In this document: in pieces, positions 33,536-42,499 of the stretch
Layout of the letters: each line of letters starts with the position of its first letter
Position numbering within the stretch: position 1 is the first letter of the stretch
From: 1-14-0-10-45-29 sp964532715
GTDB lineage: Archaea > Micrarchaeota > Micrarchaeia > Anstonellales > Anstonellaceae
Assembly (NCBI GenBank): GCA_964532715.1
Contig: CAZHIX010000001.1
Coordinates: forward strand, 1 to 64,000
Direction of reading: 5' to 3'
DNA length: 64,000 nt
The notes under the pieces: model-generated
What the model saw: the letters and a program-made list of their open reading frames with translations, nothing else
What the model was told of the DNA's origin: nothing
Databases searched by the model: none
Made by a program: the position numbers and the translations under genes

Positions 33536-33958
33536 TCATCTATGGTACTTTCTATTATTCAATATCATAAATGCTCTATACACTTGTTCAAGTAAAAAAA
33601 GTGCACACATCTCATGTGTAAATGTCATTTTGGATAAAGAAATCGTCTTTGCACTTTTTTTCACATCTGGCAAAATTCCATCTGGTCCACCAATAATAAA
33701 TTTGAGATTATCATTTTTTTGCACAATCTTTGAGAATTCAATGGAATCAGGACACGCACCTTTCTCATCTAAGATGTAAGTATTTGCATCAATCATTTGT
33801 GATATCTGCAAACTTTCTTTTTTATTATCACTATCTTTAATATGCAAAACTTCTAAATCGCAGTAAGGTTTTAGTCTTTTTTTATACTCTAAAATTCCAT
33901 CCTGCAAGTATTTCTCTTTTACTTTTCCAACCGTTACTATGCAAATCTTTTTTGGCAT
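33536..33958 (-). CDS. rlmH: RlmH-type SPOUT methyltransferase
   Basis: A 140-residue protein with ICIVTVGKVKEKYLQDGILEY at the N-terminus, the knot region LKFIIGGPDGILPDV, and the C-terminal LSKMTFTHEMCALFLLEQVYRA followed by KYHR. These are the RlmH signatures. In bacteria the enzyme N3-methylates pseudouridine 1915 of 23S rRNA; some archaea have it too. ATG 33958 is chosen because similarity begins there and a TATA-like GCTATATAG lies a few bases upstream. The family's usual length is about 155 residues. Confidence 0.88.
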   Translation of the reverse strand: MPKKICIVTVGKVKEKYLQDGILEYKKRLKPYCDLEVLHIKDSDNKKESLQISQMIDANTYILDEKGACPDSIEFSKIVQKNDNLKFIIGGPDGILPDVKKSAKTISLSKMTFTHEMCALFLLEQVYRAFMILNNRKYHR

Positions 33959-34026
33959 ACTATATAGCGTGTGCATAATTCTTAATAAACGTCTGTACAA
34001 ATCAGTCTAATTCATTCTTTTGTTGT

Positions 34027-34150
34027 CAAGTGTATTGAACAATCCAAGACTTAGTGCTCAATTAGTAAATCTAATCGTCAAGTGCATTGATGGGTATTTG
34101 GTAATTAAAATTACTAACTTTGAAACCATCTTGCTTTAATATATATACTT
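34027..34150 (+). promoter_or_regulatory. Paired direct repeats and TATA box before the sensor lipoprotein
   Basis: TCAAGTGTATTGA (34027-34039) recurs as TCAAGTGCATTGA (34079-34091). Each has a TCAA/TTGA dyad and the copies are 52 bases apart. TTTAATATATATACT at 34136-34150 is a good archaeal TATA box for rightward transcription. The repeats could bind a regulator of the lipoprotein gene or of the leftward rlmH. Confidence 0.5.
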
Positions 34151-34194
34151 TACAAATTTGTGCATTATTGGTAAAGTTTGTTTGGGGTGTGTTC

Positions 34195-34311
34195 ATGAAT
34201 AAATACGTTCTGTCTATTTTTGTTATCTATCTAATTTCACTCTTATCACAAACTAATGAAAAAAAATCAAAAATCAAAGAAATAAGAAATTGTTTAGGGG
34301 TATATGTATGA
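34195..34311 (+). CDS. Possible small membrane peptide upstream of the sensor lipoprotein
   Basis: A 38-codon frame starts ATG after GGGGTG, reads NKYVLSIFVIYLISLLS (one hydrophobic helix) and ends in a charged tail. Its stop overlaps the next gene's start (ATGA). The arrangement suggests a coupled leader or small membrane protein. No homologue is recognised. Confidence 0.35.
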   Translation: MNKYVLSIFVIYLISLLSQTNEKKSKIKEIRNCLGVYV

Positions 34312-36671
34312 AAAAATCAATGTCGTATCCAATATTGTTTTCCATTTTAATCTTGTGTTTGTTTTTTGGTTGTGCACAACAAATTAGTGAACAAAAAAGT
34401 GGTATCGGAACAGATGAATTTGGGTGTAATCACTCTGCGGGGGAAACCTGGTGTGAACAAAAATCTAAATGTATAAGCTATCCTGAGGTTTGTAATACAA
34501 ATGAAAATATAGATGGTGCAGATAGAGATGTTCATGGTTGTATTGGTTCAGCTGGATACACTTGGTGCGAAAGCATGAATAAATGTATTCGAACTTCTGA
34601 ACAACCATGCATACGTGTTGTCACTGAAGATTTTCCACCTTTTAACTATCTAAATTCGCAAAAAGAGCTTGATGGTCAATCAGTAAAAATTGTAAAAGAA
34701 ATAATGCGTAGGACTAATCAAGAAGCTAAAATTGAACTTATGACTTGGCAAGATGCATATTCTCTTGCAAAACAAGGTCCAAATACAATCATTTTTTCAA
34801 TAGCAAGAACTACTGAACGAGAAAATGATTTCAAATGGGCTGGGCCTATAGGATTTTGGGAATATGGTTTTTATTCTCAGAAAAACACGAGTATAAATAT
34901 TCAAAGTCTTGAAGGGGCAAAGACTTCAAACTCAGTTTGTGTAGTAGAAAATGATGCTCGTCATCAAATATTAACTGCAAATAATTTTAGCAATTTGGTA
35001 CTTGTAGTAAACGATATGCAATGTGCTAAACTAATTTCAGATGGGCAAGTAGATTTATGGTTTGGTTCAAGTACAAATTTCAATGATGTAATATCCAATG
35101 CTAATTTGAGTCAAGACGAATTTAAGTATCAATATGTTTTACGTCAAGGTGATATATATATAGCATTTAGTAAAGATACTCCTGACGGTTTAGTTCTAAA
35201 GTGGCAAGAAGTCGTGGATGAATTAAAGCAAGATGGAACAATTAAAACAATTGAATATTTCTATCGTCCAAATTTACTTCAAAAACCAAGTCTAAAGAGT
35301 GCTTCATGTACATTTAAGCATGCAAATATCGAACTCTCACAAGCTATAGATTTAGCGGAAAGTTCATTTTCATCTCTCAAATCAATGCATTTAAGAAATT
35401 CAATAGAACCAATAGTAGCAAATTCAGTATCAACTTCAAATTGGGACAATGCAAAATCATTTTTGCAGTTACAGTCAAAAGTTTATCCTCAAGCAGTTCA
35501 TTGGTATTCAAACAAAAGTGGTTCTTATTATACTTTGATTGATGGATTTATGAGCCAAAATCTAAAAGATAGAGAATATTTCAGTAAGGTAATGGATGGG
35601 CAGTCAATCATAAGTGATGTATTGATAAGTAAAAGTACTGGCAAACCCTCAATAGTCATTGCATCTGCAATTTATGAGTCAAATTCAGTTGTTGGTATAA
35701 TCGGTTCATCTATATATTTAGATGAGTTATCTGTAAGAGTATCAAATAAAATAAATCTTCCAAATGGTCTATATTATTTTGTCGTAGATGAAAATGAAAA
35801 AATAATATTGCACAGTCAGCCATCAAACATAGGAAAAACTATGGCTGGTATTCACAAAAGTATATCAAATTCAATTGACGGTGTGTTTGAATTCAATAAT
35901 GGTTTTGGGCAGATTGATTATGGCGTGTCCTTGGTTGCGTCAACTCCATCATTAAACTCTTCAAATTGGACTTTTGTCATAGCAACTCAAAAATCAATAA
36001 ACGATCAGCTTTGTATAGTTACTGAAGAATTATCTCCCTACAATTTTGTAGATGAAACCGGACTAATAAATGGGCAGTCAAGTGAAATAATAAGAAAATT
36101 AATGTTGCGCTCTGAGCAGGCAGTTCCAATAGAAGTAATGCAATGGGATCAGGCTTACTCTCTTGCATCAACCAACAAAAATGTAGCTATATTTTCTATA
36201 GTAAAAACAGATCAGCGTGAACCTTTATTTCACTGGATTGGTCCAATAGCCCATACAAAAAATGTTTTTTATGCAAATAAGAATAGCAATTTTGAAATAA
36301 ATCTATTGGACGATGCACGACGAGTCAGTTCTATATGTTCCTACAAAAACGATTCTAAGGCCATATATCTGGAATCATTAAATTTCACAAATATTGTCTA
36401 TGAAAAAGACGATGTTGCATGTTTAAAAAAACTTGTAAATAATCAAGTGGATTTATGGATTGGGGATTATCGTTCATTGCCAATATTGGCAATAAAAGCA
36501 AACGTTAATCCCGATAGTATTCATTCCATCTACACTGTGCAGAAAGCAGACTATTATATGGCATTTAGTAAAGATGTTCAAAACACAACTATAACTAGAT
36601 GGTCAGAAGCCCTCAATTTCATAAAAACTGATGGTAGCTATGATGCTATATTACGAAAATATAGTTCGTAA
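34308..36671 (+). CDS. Lipoprotein with two SBP_bac_3 domains flanking a Cache-like domain
   Basis: A 787-residue protein. The signal peptide ends in a lipobox (LCLFFGC). Two short cysteine modules follow (FGCNHSAGETWCEQKSKC and HGCIGSAGYTWCESMNKC). The first family-3 solute-binding domain starts IRVVTEDFPPFNYLN (about residue 103). A dCache-like middle region (about 360-570) contains GFMSQNLKDREYFSKVM and VVGIIGSSIYLDELS. The second solute-binding domain starts LCIVTEELSPYNFVD. No transmembrane segment or kinase follows, so signalling must pass to a partner. Binding of small amines or amino acids is suggested by the families. Upstream are a TATA box and paired repeats. Confidence 0.78.
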   Translation: MKKSMSYPILFSILILCLFFGCAQQISEQKSGIGTDEFGCNHSAGETWCEQKSKCISYPEVCNTNENIDGADRDVHGCIGSAGYTWCESMNKCIRTSEQPCIRVVTEDFPPFNYLNSQKELDGQSVKIVKEIMRRTNQEAKIELMTWQDAYSLAKQGPNTIIFSIARTTERENDFKWAGPIGFWEYGFYSQKNTSINIQSLEGAKTSNSVCVVENDARHQILTANNFSNLVLVVNDMQCAKLISDGQVDLWFGSSTNFNDVISNANLSQDEFKYQYVLRQGDIYIAFSKDTPDGLVLKWQEVVDELKQDGTIKTIEYFYRPNLLQKPSLKSASCTFKHANIELSQAIDLAESSFSSLKSMHLRNSIEPIVANSVSTSNWDNAKSFLQLQSKVYPQAVHWYSNKSGSYYTLIDGFMSQNLKDREYFSKVMDGQSIISDVLISKSTGKPSIVIASAIYESNSVVGIIGSSIYLDELSVRVSNKINLPNGLYYFVVDENEKIILHSQPSNIGKTMAGIHKSISNSIDGVFEFNNGFGQIDYGVSLVASTPSLNSSNWTFVIATQKSINDQLCIVTEELSPYNFVDETGLINGQSSEIIRKLMLRSEQAVPIEVMQWDQAYSLASTNKNVAIFSIVKTDQREPLFHWIGPIAHTKNVFYANKNSNFEINLLDDARRVSSICSYKNDSKAIYLESLNFTNIVYEKDDVACLKKLVNNQVDLWIGDYRSLPILAIKANVNPDSIHSIYTVQKADYYMAFSKDVQNTTITRWSEALNFIKTDGSYDAILRKYSS

Positions 36672-36767
36672 TTTTTTACTTTTTTCAAATCTCTTTTTTT
36701 AAAGTTGTATTTTTATTATTTACCCTACTAATTTTGAAAACCAGTCAAATATGTAATAAGTGATCTT

Positions 36768-37031
36768 ATGGTAAACCCAAATAATCTTAATATAAATCAA
36801 GTAATGGATGCATTCAAAAATTTTGGTCTTTCTCAATTAGACTCAGAGCTTTTGGCAGATTGCATAAACGTGCAAAAGGCATGCACATGGCAAAATAATG
36901 ATGAAATAACTGATCAAGCGATATTAAAAACAAAAAACTTTTTATCAGAAAACAAGCTTGGCATAGCTGTGGAAGTTACTCCTGCAAGATTTGGAAAGTT
37001 CATATGGGAAACAACTAAAGTGAATGACTAA
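36768..37031 (+). CDS. Small hypothetical protein
   Basis: An 87-residue acidic, helix-rich protein beginning MVNPNNLNINQVMDAFKNFG and ending in GKFIWETTKVND. AAGTGATCTT precedes its ATG, like other starts in this DNA. I recognise no domain. It stands alone between the sensor lipoprotein and CorA. Confidence 0.5.
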   Translation: MVNPNNLNINQVMDAFKNFGLSQLDSELLADCINVQKACTWQNNDEITDQAILKTKNFLSENKLGIAVEVTPARFGKFIWETTKVND

Positions 37032-37037
37032 TCTCTA

Positions 37038-37200
37038 TTAACAAATACTAACATTTTCAAGCGTTGTTTTATCCTCAAGTGCAATGCAAAACTCACTTGC
37101 CACATGTAGTAAGCGAGTTGATGTGTATGTGTTAATCCAATATTGCTCTTTGAACAAATATGGTCCTTTTTCAAATCCACTTTTTGCTTCTATAATATGA
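37038..37200 (-). pseudogene. Possible gene remnant downstream of corA
   Basis: On the minus strand a frame different from corA stays open past the corA stop to TAA at 37040-37038. It reads GPYLFKEQYWINTYTSTRLL and then HVASEFCIALEDKTTLENV. The composition is protein-like, but the segment has no start codon of its own. It could be the 3' end of a gene lost by deletion, or chance. Confidence 0.25.
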
Positions 37201-38241
37201 TAGCATAGCTATTGCAATTATGCTCATGGCGCAAATTGCAAAGTAATATCCATATTCATAACCAAGTTCGGGCATATGTATAAAATTCATACCATATATA
37301 CCTGTGATAAACGTTAGAGGCATAAATATTGTGGAAAAGACTGCCAAAACTTTCATTATTTCATTGGTCTTATTTGATATGGAATACATATAAATTTCAA
37401 CCATACTTGAAAGAGCTTCTCTAAATGTTTCAACTGTATTTATAACTTCCATCACGTGATCATGTAAATCTTCAAGATAAACATTTATTCCCTTTGAAAC
37501 AAGTGGTGATTCTCTTCTTGTCAATTTGGACACAACATCCCTCATCGGCCAAACTATTTTTCTTATATACATAACATTTTTTTTGAGTTCTTGAATTTTA
37601 CGAACAGAATTTTGTGTGGGTTCATGAGTTACTTCATCTTCAAGCAGTTCTATTTCGTCTCCAAGTTTTTCCAAAAGAACAAAATACATATCTACTATGT
37701 AATCTGATAATACATATGCAAGATAATCTGCTCCCATTCTGCGCATTCTCCCGCGATTATTTCTCAAATTTCTTCTTATTTCTAAATAAGTATCTGGTTT
37801 TCTTTCTTGAAATGTTATAATAAAATCTTTTCCAAGAACTATACTTATCTGTTCATCATCAAGGCATTTTTTTTTCTTGTTGTAACAAAGACTTTTCAAA
37901 ACAATGAAAAGGTGGTCATCATAGTCGTCCATTTTAGGTATATGCTGAGTATTCACAACATCTTCAAGAAGTATTGGGTGCAAATTAAACTCTTTTCCAA
38001 ATTTTTCTATCATCTGTATTTTGTGCAGACCATAGACATTAATCCATTTTACTCCTGGTTTTTTTAGAAATTTGCTACATTCTTCAATATTTCGTGTAGT
38101 TTTTTCATGATATGTATCTTTGTCATAGCGAACGAGTTTAATCAGTCCTGCATCCTTATTTTGTTTTCCAATGTACACTAATGTTCCTGGGGGAAGCCCT
38201 GCTTTTGGATATTCAATTTCATCTATATTTGGATCAGGCAT
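37171..38241 (-). CDS. corA: CorA-family divalent metal transporter
   Basis: A 356-residue protein with a large cytoplasmic N-terminal domain and two C-terminal membrane helices (VLAVFSTIFMPLTFITGIYG and YYFAICAMSIIAIAMLSYY). The selectivity motif YGMNF lies between them. It carries Mg2+ or related ions as a pentamer. Similarity starts near residue 15 (PPGTLVYIG), so ATG 38241 is reasonable. Confidence 0.92.
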   Translation of the reverse strand: MPDPNIDEIEYPKAGLPPGTLVYIGKQNKDAGLIKLVRYDKDTYHEKTTRNIEECSKFLKKPGVKWINVYGLHKIQMIEKFGKEFNLHPILLEDVVNTQHIPKMDDYDDHLFIVLKSLCYNKKKKCLDDEQISIVLGKDFIITFQERKPDTYLEIRRNLRNNRGRMRRMGADYLAYVLSDYIVDMYFVLLEKLGDEIELLEDEVTHEPTQNSVRKIQELKKNVMYIRKIVWPMRDVVSKLTRRESPLVSKGINVYLEDLHDHVMEVINTVETFREALSSMVEIYMYSISNKTNEIMKVLAVFSTIFMPLTFITGIYGMNFIHMPELGYEYGYYFAICAMSIIAIAMLSYYRSKKWI

Positions 38242-38383
38242 GAAAAAAAGAGGATGCGGATGTATTTAAATCCAGTAGGTTTTTTACACTCGTTAATCTA
38301 TTAGTGTTACAAACCACCAAGACAACCGAACAATTTATACCCATTTTATTAAATAAACTTATTATGTCTTATTTGGTGATTTA

Positions 38384-39136
38384 ATGATTCTCAAATACTT
38401 ACCATTTATTTGTGTATTTGGATTTTTGTCGTTTGGTTGCATATCTCAAACACAGAATTCAGAAATAGTGTGTGCCGAAATTTGGGCACCTGTGTGTGGT
38501 ACAGATGGCAATACATACTCAAACGAGTGCTTTGCAAACGCGGCAAAAGTGGATATATTGCATGCGGGCGAATGTGATTCAAAACCAATCGAAAACATGT
38601 CAAATCCTGCATCAACCAACTGTATTAATTTGGGTGGGACTTTAAATATCGTGCAAAGTGAAAATGGCGAGATCGGTTATTGCAATCTTCCAAATGGTCA
38701 AATATGTGAAGAATGGGCATTATTCAACAAAGAATGTGGGTATGATGTTGATCAACCTACGGCTTGTACTATGGAATATGCTCCAGTTTGTGGTAATGAT
38801 GGAAATACGTACTCAAACAAATGTATGGCGGATGTCGCAAATGTACAAGTATTGCACGGTGGAGAATGTTCACAAACTCAAGATTCCAATAGCGATTCAT
38901 CTGAAGATGAGGATGTATATATGAGCGAACAATTATGCAAATCGTCAGGTGGGTATTGGAACGAGTGCGCATCTGCATGTAGGGGTGCGCCGGAAGGTAC
39001 GATCTGCACTTTGCAGTGCATACTACAATGTGAATGTGGTGGTATTGCAGGTTTTAGATGCCCAAGTGGGTATATTTGCACTGATTATCTTCCGCAAGGT
39101 GCATCTGATGCGATGGGTGTATGTAAAAAGATATAA
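38384..39136 (+). CDS. Lipoprotein with two Kazal domains and a DUF333 module
   Basis: A 250-residue secreted protein with a lipobox (LSFGC). Kazal domain 1 reads CAEIWAPVCGTDGNTYSNEC (about residues 30-65). A DUF333-like module reads NCINLGGTLNIVQ with YCNLPNGQICEEWALF (about 80-120). Kazal domain 2 reads CTMEYAPVCGNDGNTYSNKC (about 126-160). After a Ser/Asp linker comes a cysteine-rich tail (about 185-250). Kazal domains inhibit serine proteases in eukaryotes; in archaea the role is unknown but may protect the cell surface. GGTGATTTA precedes the start. Confidence 0.85.
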   Translation: MILKYLPFICVFGFLSFGCISQTQNSEIVCAEIWAPVCGTDGNTYSNECFANAAKVDILHAGECDSKPIENMSNPASTNCINLGGTLNIVQSENGEIGYCNLPNGQICEEWALFNKECGYDVDQPTACTMEYAPVCGNDGNTYSNKCMADVANVQVLHGGECSQTQDSNSDSSEDEDVYMSEQLCKSSGGYWNECASACRGAPEGTICTLQCILQCECGGIAGFRCPSGYICTDYLPQGASDAMGVCKKI

Positions 39137-39197
39137 ATAAGAAATCTAAGACAAAACCGCTAACTCTCTTTTTATTTCTTATCTGTGTTCATAGTTC

Positions 39198-40664
39198 ATG
39201 CGTTCTCAGGAATTTTTAGCGACATTATCTTTAATTCTTTTTTATACCTCATTACCTTTACTCATTCCACTGGGTTATGCGTATTATTATGGGGAGTCTT
39301 CATTTGAACCAATACTATATGTAATCACTATCATGATAATTCCTTCTGTTCCTGTTTTCATTCCTGGAATTTTCAAATCTGTATTATCATTTTTTACTTC
39401 AATATTCAATTTTATATTTAGAAAAGAAGCACATTGGAATTATGCGCTTGAAGTATTTACAAAAAGACCTCAACTCTCCGAATTGAAGTTTGGAGATATT
39501 CTTGCAATTTCAGCAGTTTCTTGGATTTTAATTCCTCTAATCACTTCTTATCCATATTTTGTTTTGGGTATGAGTCCTATAGATTCTTTTTTTGAATCAA
39601 TGTCGGGTTGGACATCAACTGGTCTTTCAGTTATCACTTCTTTTGATAATATCACAAACTCCGTAATTATTTTTAGGAGCGTTACTCAATGGGTAGGCGG
39701 ACTTGGAATAATCTTATTGATGTTGTCTTTTTTGAGAAATCGTCAAGGAAAAAGTCTTCTTGCGTTTGAGGCAAAGAATCCAATGGAACTTGGAGCAAAG
39801 AATACTGCCTCTAAGATATGGCAAATATATATAGTATTAACAATTATTTCAATAAGTCTTCTCTATCTTGTTGGGTTTGATTTGTTCAATTCAGTAAATC
39901 TTGGTCTTGCAGGTATATCAAATGGTGGTTTTTTTCCATTCGTAACTTACGATCTTATATGGATTCAAAAACTGGTTTTGGCCTTTACGATGTTTATTGG
40001 CGCAATCTCATTTGTTACTCACAATAAGATTTTTAGTAGGCATCTAAGTGTACTATTATCCCAGGAGTTTTTGCTATACGTGAGCCTCATAATTATCGGT
40101 GTAGCATTAATCACGTTCTTAGGTCATGATGAATTTCATAACACCTTACTAAATACTGTTTCTGCAATTGCGTGTGGTGGGTTTGCCATCGGAGATTTAT
40201 CGGTCTTGCATGAATTTTCAATATATGTTTTGGTAATCTTGATGGTTTGTGGCGGTATGTATGGTTCAACTACTGGGGGTATAAAGCTTTGGAGAATTCT
40301 TGTTGCATTAAAAGTTATATGGTCAAGAATACGAGCCTATTTTGTTCCAAGCGGGACTGTGCAAATAATAACTCTTGATAAAAATCCTGTATCGCAAGAA
40401 GCAATAACTGAAGTTTTAGGTTTCATATTTTTGTATCTTGCAATATTTCTTATATGTGCAGGTGTTTTCATGGCTTGGGATTTTGGAATAGTGGACTCAA
40501 TGTTTACTGTTGCGTCCGCACTTGGAAACGTCGGTCTTTCAACTATAGATATTTATGCTCTACCTGACTACTCAAAAGCATTTTTAGTATTCATGATGTA
40601 CATCGGACGAATAGAAATTCTTCCAGTACTTGCTATGATTAGGTTTATGTTTGGACGAAAATAG
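39198..40664 (+). CDS. trkH: TrkH-family potassium transporter membrane subunit
   Basis: A 488-residue polytopic membrane protein with the four selectivity-filter regions of TrkH/KtrB: SMSGWTSTGLSVI, GLAGISNGGFFPF, TVSAIACGGFAIGDL and VASALGNVGLST. RSVTQWVGGLGIILL and GMYGSTTGGIKLWR are typical conserved helices. The TrkA-like regulator gene follows 20 bases later, so the pair makes one K+ uptake system. Confidence 0.93.
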   Translation: MRSQEFLATLSLILFYTSLPLLIPLGYAYYYGESSFEPILYVITIMIIPSVPVFIPGIFKSVLSFFTSIFNFIFRKEAHWNYALEVFTKRPQLSELKFGDILAISAVSWILIPLITSYPYFVLGMSPIDSFFESMSGWTSTGLSVITSFDNITNSVIIFRSVTQWVGGLGIILLMLSFLRNRQGKSLLAFEAKNPMELGAKNTASKIWQIYIVLTIISISLLYLVGFDLFNSVNLGLAGISNGGFFPFVTYDLIWIQKLVLAFTMFIGAISFVTHNKIFSRHLSVLLSQEFLLYVSLIIIGVALITFLGHDEFHNTLLNTVSAIACGGFAIGDLSVLHEFSIYVLVILMVCGGMYGSTTGGIKLWRILVALKVIWSRIRAYFVPSGTVQIITLDKNPVSQEAITEVLGFIFLYLAIFLICAGVFMAWDFGIVDSMFTVASALGNVGLSTIDIYALPDYSKAFLVFMMYIGRIEILPVLAMIRFMFGRK

Positions 40665-40684
40665 TCAAATAATAAGGTGTTAAT

Positions 40685-41311
40685 ATGGGAAAAGTTGCAA
40701 TATTTGGTGCAGGTGATGTCGGTAAAACACTACTTGATATATTAGAACAGCGAAAACACAAGATTTGTATAGTTGATGAAAATCGTGAGATATGCAACGA
40801 ACTTGCATCAGAAAAAACTGCGCAAGTAATTCATGGGGATGCAACTGATCCAACTTTACTTGAAGAACTCAAACTAAATGAAATGGATTATGTGTTTGCT
40901 GTGTCCGGAGTAGAAGAAGCAAATTTTCTCTCAGGGGTTTATGCAAAACAAGCAGGAGCAAAAAGAGTTATATGTAGAGTAAAATCTCAAAAACACTCAA
41001 GACTTTTGGAAAAACTTGGTATAGAATCTGTAGTATCAGAATTAACTCTTGCATCCGAACTTGCGAATCGTGCATCTTCTCCAATTATTCATAAATTGCT
41101 TAATCCTGCCGAATCAAAACTTGAAATAATAGAAAAAGATGTTGAAAAAAGTGCAATATCAAAAACTGTTTTGGAATACGAATCCGAACAGCGTTTTCAT
41201 GTAATCGCATTGTTTAACGAGGGTAAATTTAGACTTGCAAAACAAAATGAAAAATTAGTTGAGAAAGATAAACTTGTAATATTACGTGAGCGCGGGTTTA
41301 AACTATTCTAA
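40685..41311 (+). CDS. trkA: TrkA-type regulatory subunit (RCK domain)
   Basis: A 208-residue protein. The Rossmann RCK_N domain starts KVAIFGAGDVGKTLLDIL, with IVDENREICNEL and VIHGDATDPTLLEE. The RCK_C domain fills about residues 135-208. It binds NAD(H) or nucleotides and gates TrkH. Only one RCK pair is present, so it probably forms a ring of several copies. AGGTG precedes the ATG. Confidence 0.92.
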   Translation: MGKVAIFGAGDVGKTLLDILEQRKHKICIVDENREICNELASEKTAQVIHGDATDPTLLEELKLNEMDYVFAVSGVEEANFLSGVYAKQAGAKRVICRVKSQKHSRLLEKLGIESVVSELTLASELANRASSPIIHKLLNPAESKLEIIEKDVEKSAISKTVLEYESEQRFHVIALFNEGKFRLAKQNEKLVEKDKLVILRERGFKLF

Positions 41312-41382
41312 ATGTTTTTCATTGTATTTTAGTTTACTTGTCTTATCTATTAAACTAAATCAGTTTTATTTTTTAATTCAAT

Positions 41383-42456
41383 TTATTTCTTACTTGCAAC
41401 CGCTACTGTTACGAGTCTATTGTCATCATAAAAATCAAAAATCTCATAATTTGCAAATGTTTTTTCTGCCATCTCACTATAGATAGTATCCGCAGAAGAT
41501 GAAAAATAAATTATCTTATTTGTAGTGTTAAGTTTTCCTATATTAGTGATTTGAGTTATGTCAATATCTTCAAATCTTCTACTCTTACTCTGTGATTTAA
41601 ATAATGTGTCAAAATCTTTAGGTACGAGATCGGACAAACCAACTAAATATTCTGGTTTTGTTTTAAACAAAAATAAATAATCTGATTCATTAGATAGTAG
41701 TTTCGCGCAGTTTAATCTTTCTAATTTTTGTTTGAGCATACTATAATAATCAAGTTTACCGTATATTCTTGCAAATGCAATTTTAAATTTTTCAATAGTT
41801 CTACCTAATGAAAGTGCATGTGGAAAATCTAAAATATTTTTTTCCCAAATCGGGTCTATATGAAGATCATATTTTTTTGCACCCATTGCAATACTTCTTG
41901 CAAATCCGCATATCCATTCACTTGCTTTTGTCTTATTTTTATCTTCTGTTATACTTGCTTTTTTCAATTGTATTTTTCTCAAGTATGACGTCTCACGCCA
42001 TGGATTAATAAAATGTTCAACGTGTTCATTTCGTATCAAATCATGCATAGCAACATATTCCAGATATTGACCTACATATCGCAACGAAAAAAATGGATTT
42101 GTAGATAAGCATCTTCCTTTTGGGAAAATTAATTCTGTTAATGCGTTGTGTCCATCTATTTGGTATCGTATATATCCTATTTCCCCAGACAAGTTTGGAA
42201 ACTGATTCTCTAAAAAATTTGGCCAGGATAATTCAAAATATTTTTTTGAACTACTACCTTTGTATAATTCGTTATAGTTACCTAAAAAATTTTTTATTTT
42301 AGTAATATTAGAACCGATAGCTTTCAGTGTGTTGTGCTTTAAATTAAATCTATACGTAATCTCTTTTATCCCGATGTTACCTCTTATGCATTCTTTCTCT
42401 ATTCTTAGAACTGGTTTATCTATAACTGGGGGTGAAAAATACTTAATTACTCTCAT
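41383..42456 (-). CDS. Hypothetical protein
   Basis: A 357-residue protein that I do not recognise. It starts MRVIKYFSPPVIDKPVLRIE, has a basic middle region with FINPWRETSYLRKIQLKKAS and a C-terminal part with KIIYFSSSADTIYSEMAEK and FANYEIFDFYDDN. No signal peptide, membrane helix or known motif is seen. It stands between the Trk operon and the DNA ligase gene. Confidence 0.6.
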   Translation of the reverse strand: MRVIKYFSPPVIDKPVLRIEKECIRGNIGIKEITYRFNLKHNTLKAIGSNITKIKNFLGNYNELYKGSSSKKYFELSWPNFLENQFPNLSGEIGYIRYQIDGHNALTELIFPKGRCLSTNPFFSLRYVGQYLEYVAMHDLIRNEHVEHFINPWRETSYLRKIQLKKASITEDKNKTKASEWICGFARSIAMGAKKYDLHIDPIWEKNILDFPHALSLGRTIEKFKIAFARIYGKLDYYSMLKQKLERLNCAKLLSNESDYLFLFKTKPEYLVGLSDLVPKDFDTLFKSQSKSRRFEDIDITQITNIGKLNTTNKIIYFSSSADTIYSEMAEKTFANYEIFDFYDDNRLVTVAVASKK

Positions 42457-42499
42457 AAACCAATGGTGTTAGTTAGTAAATAAAAACGTATCGCAAAAA

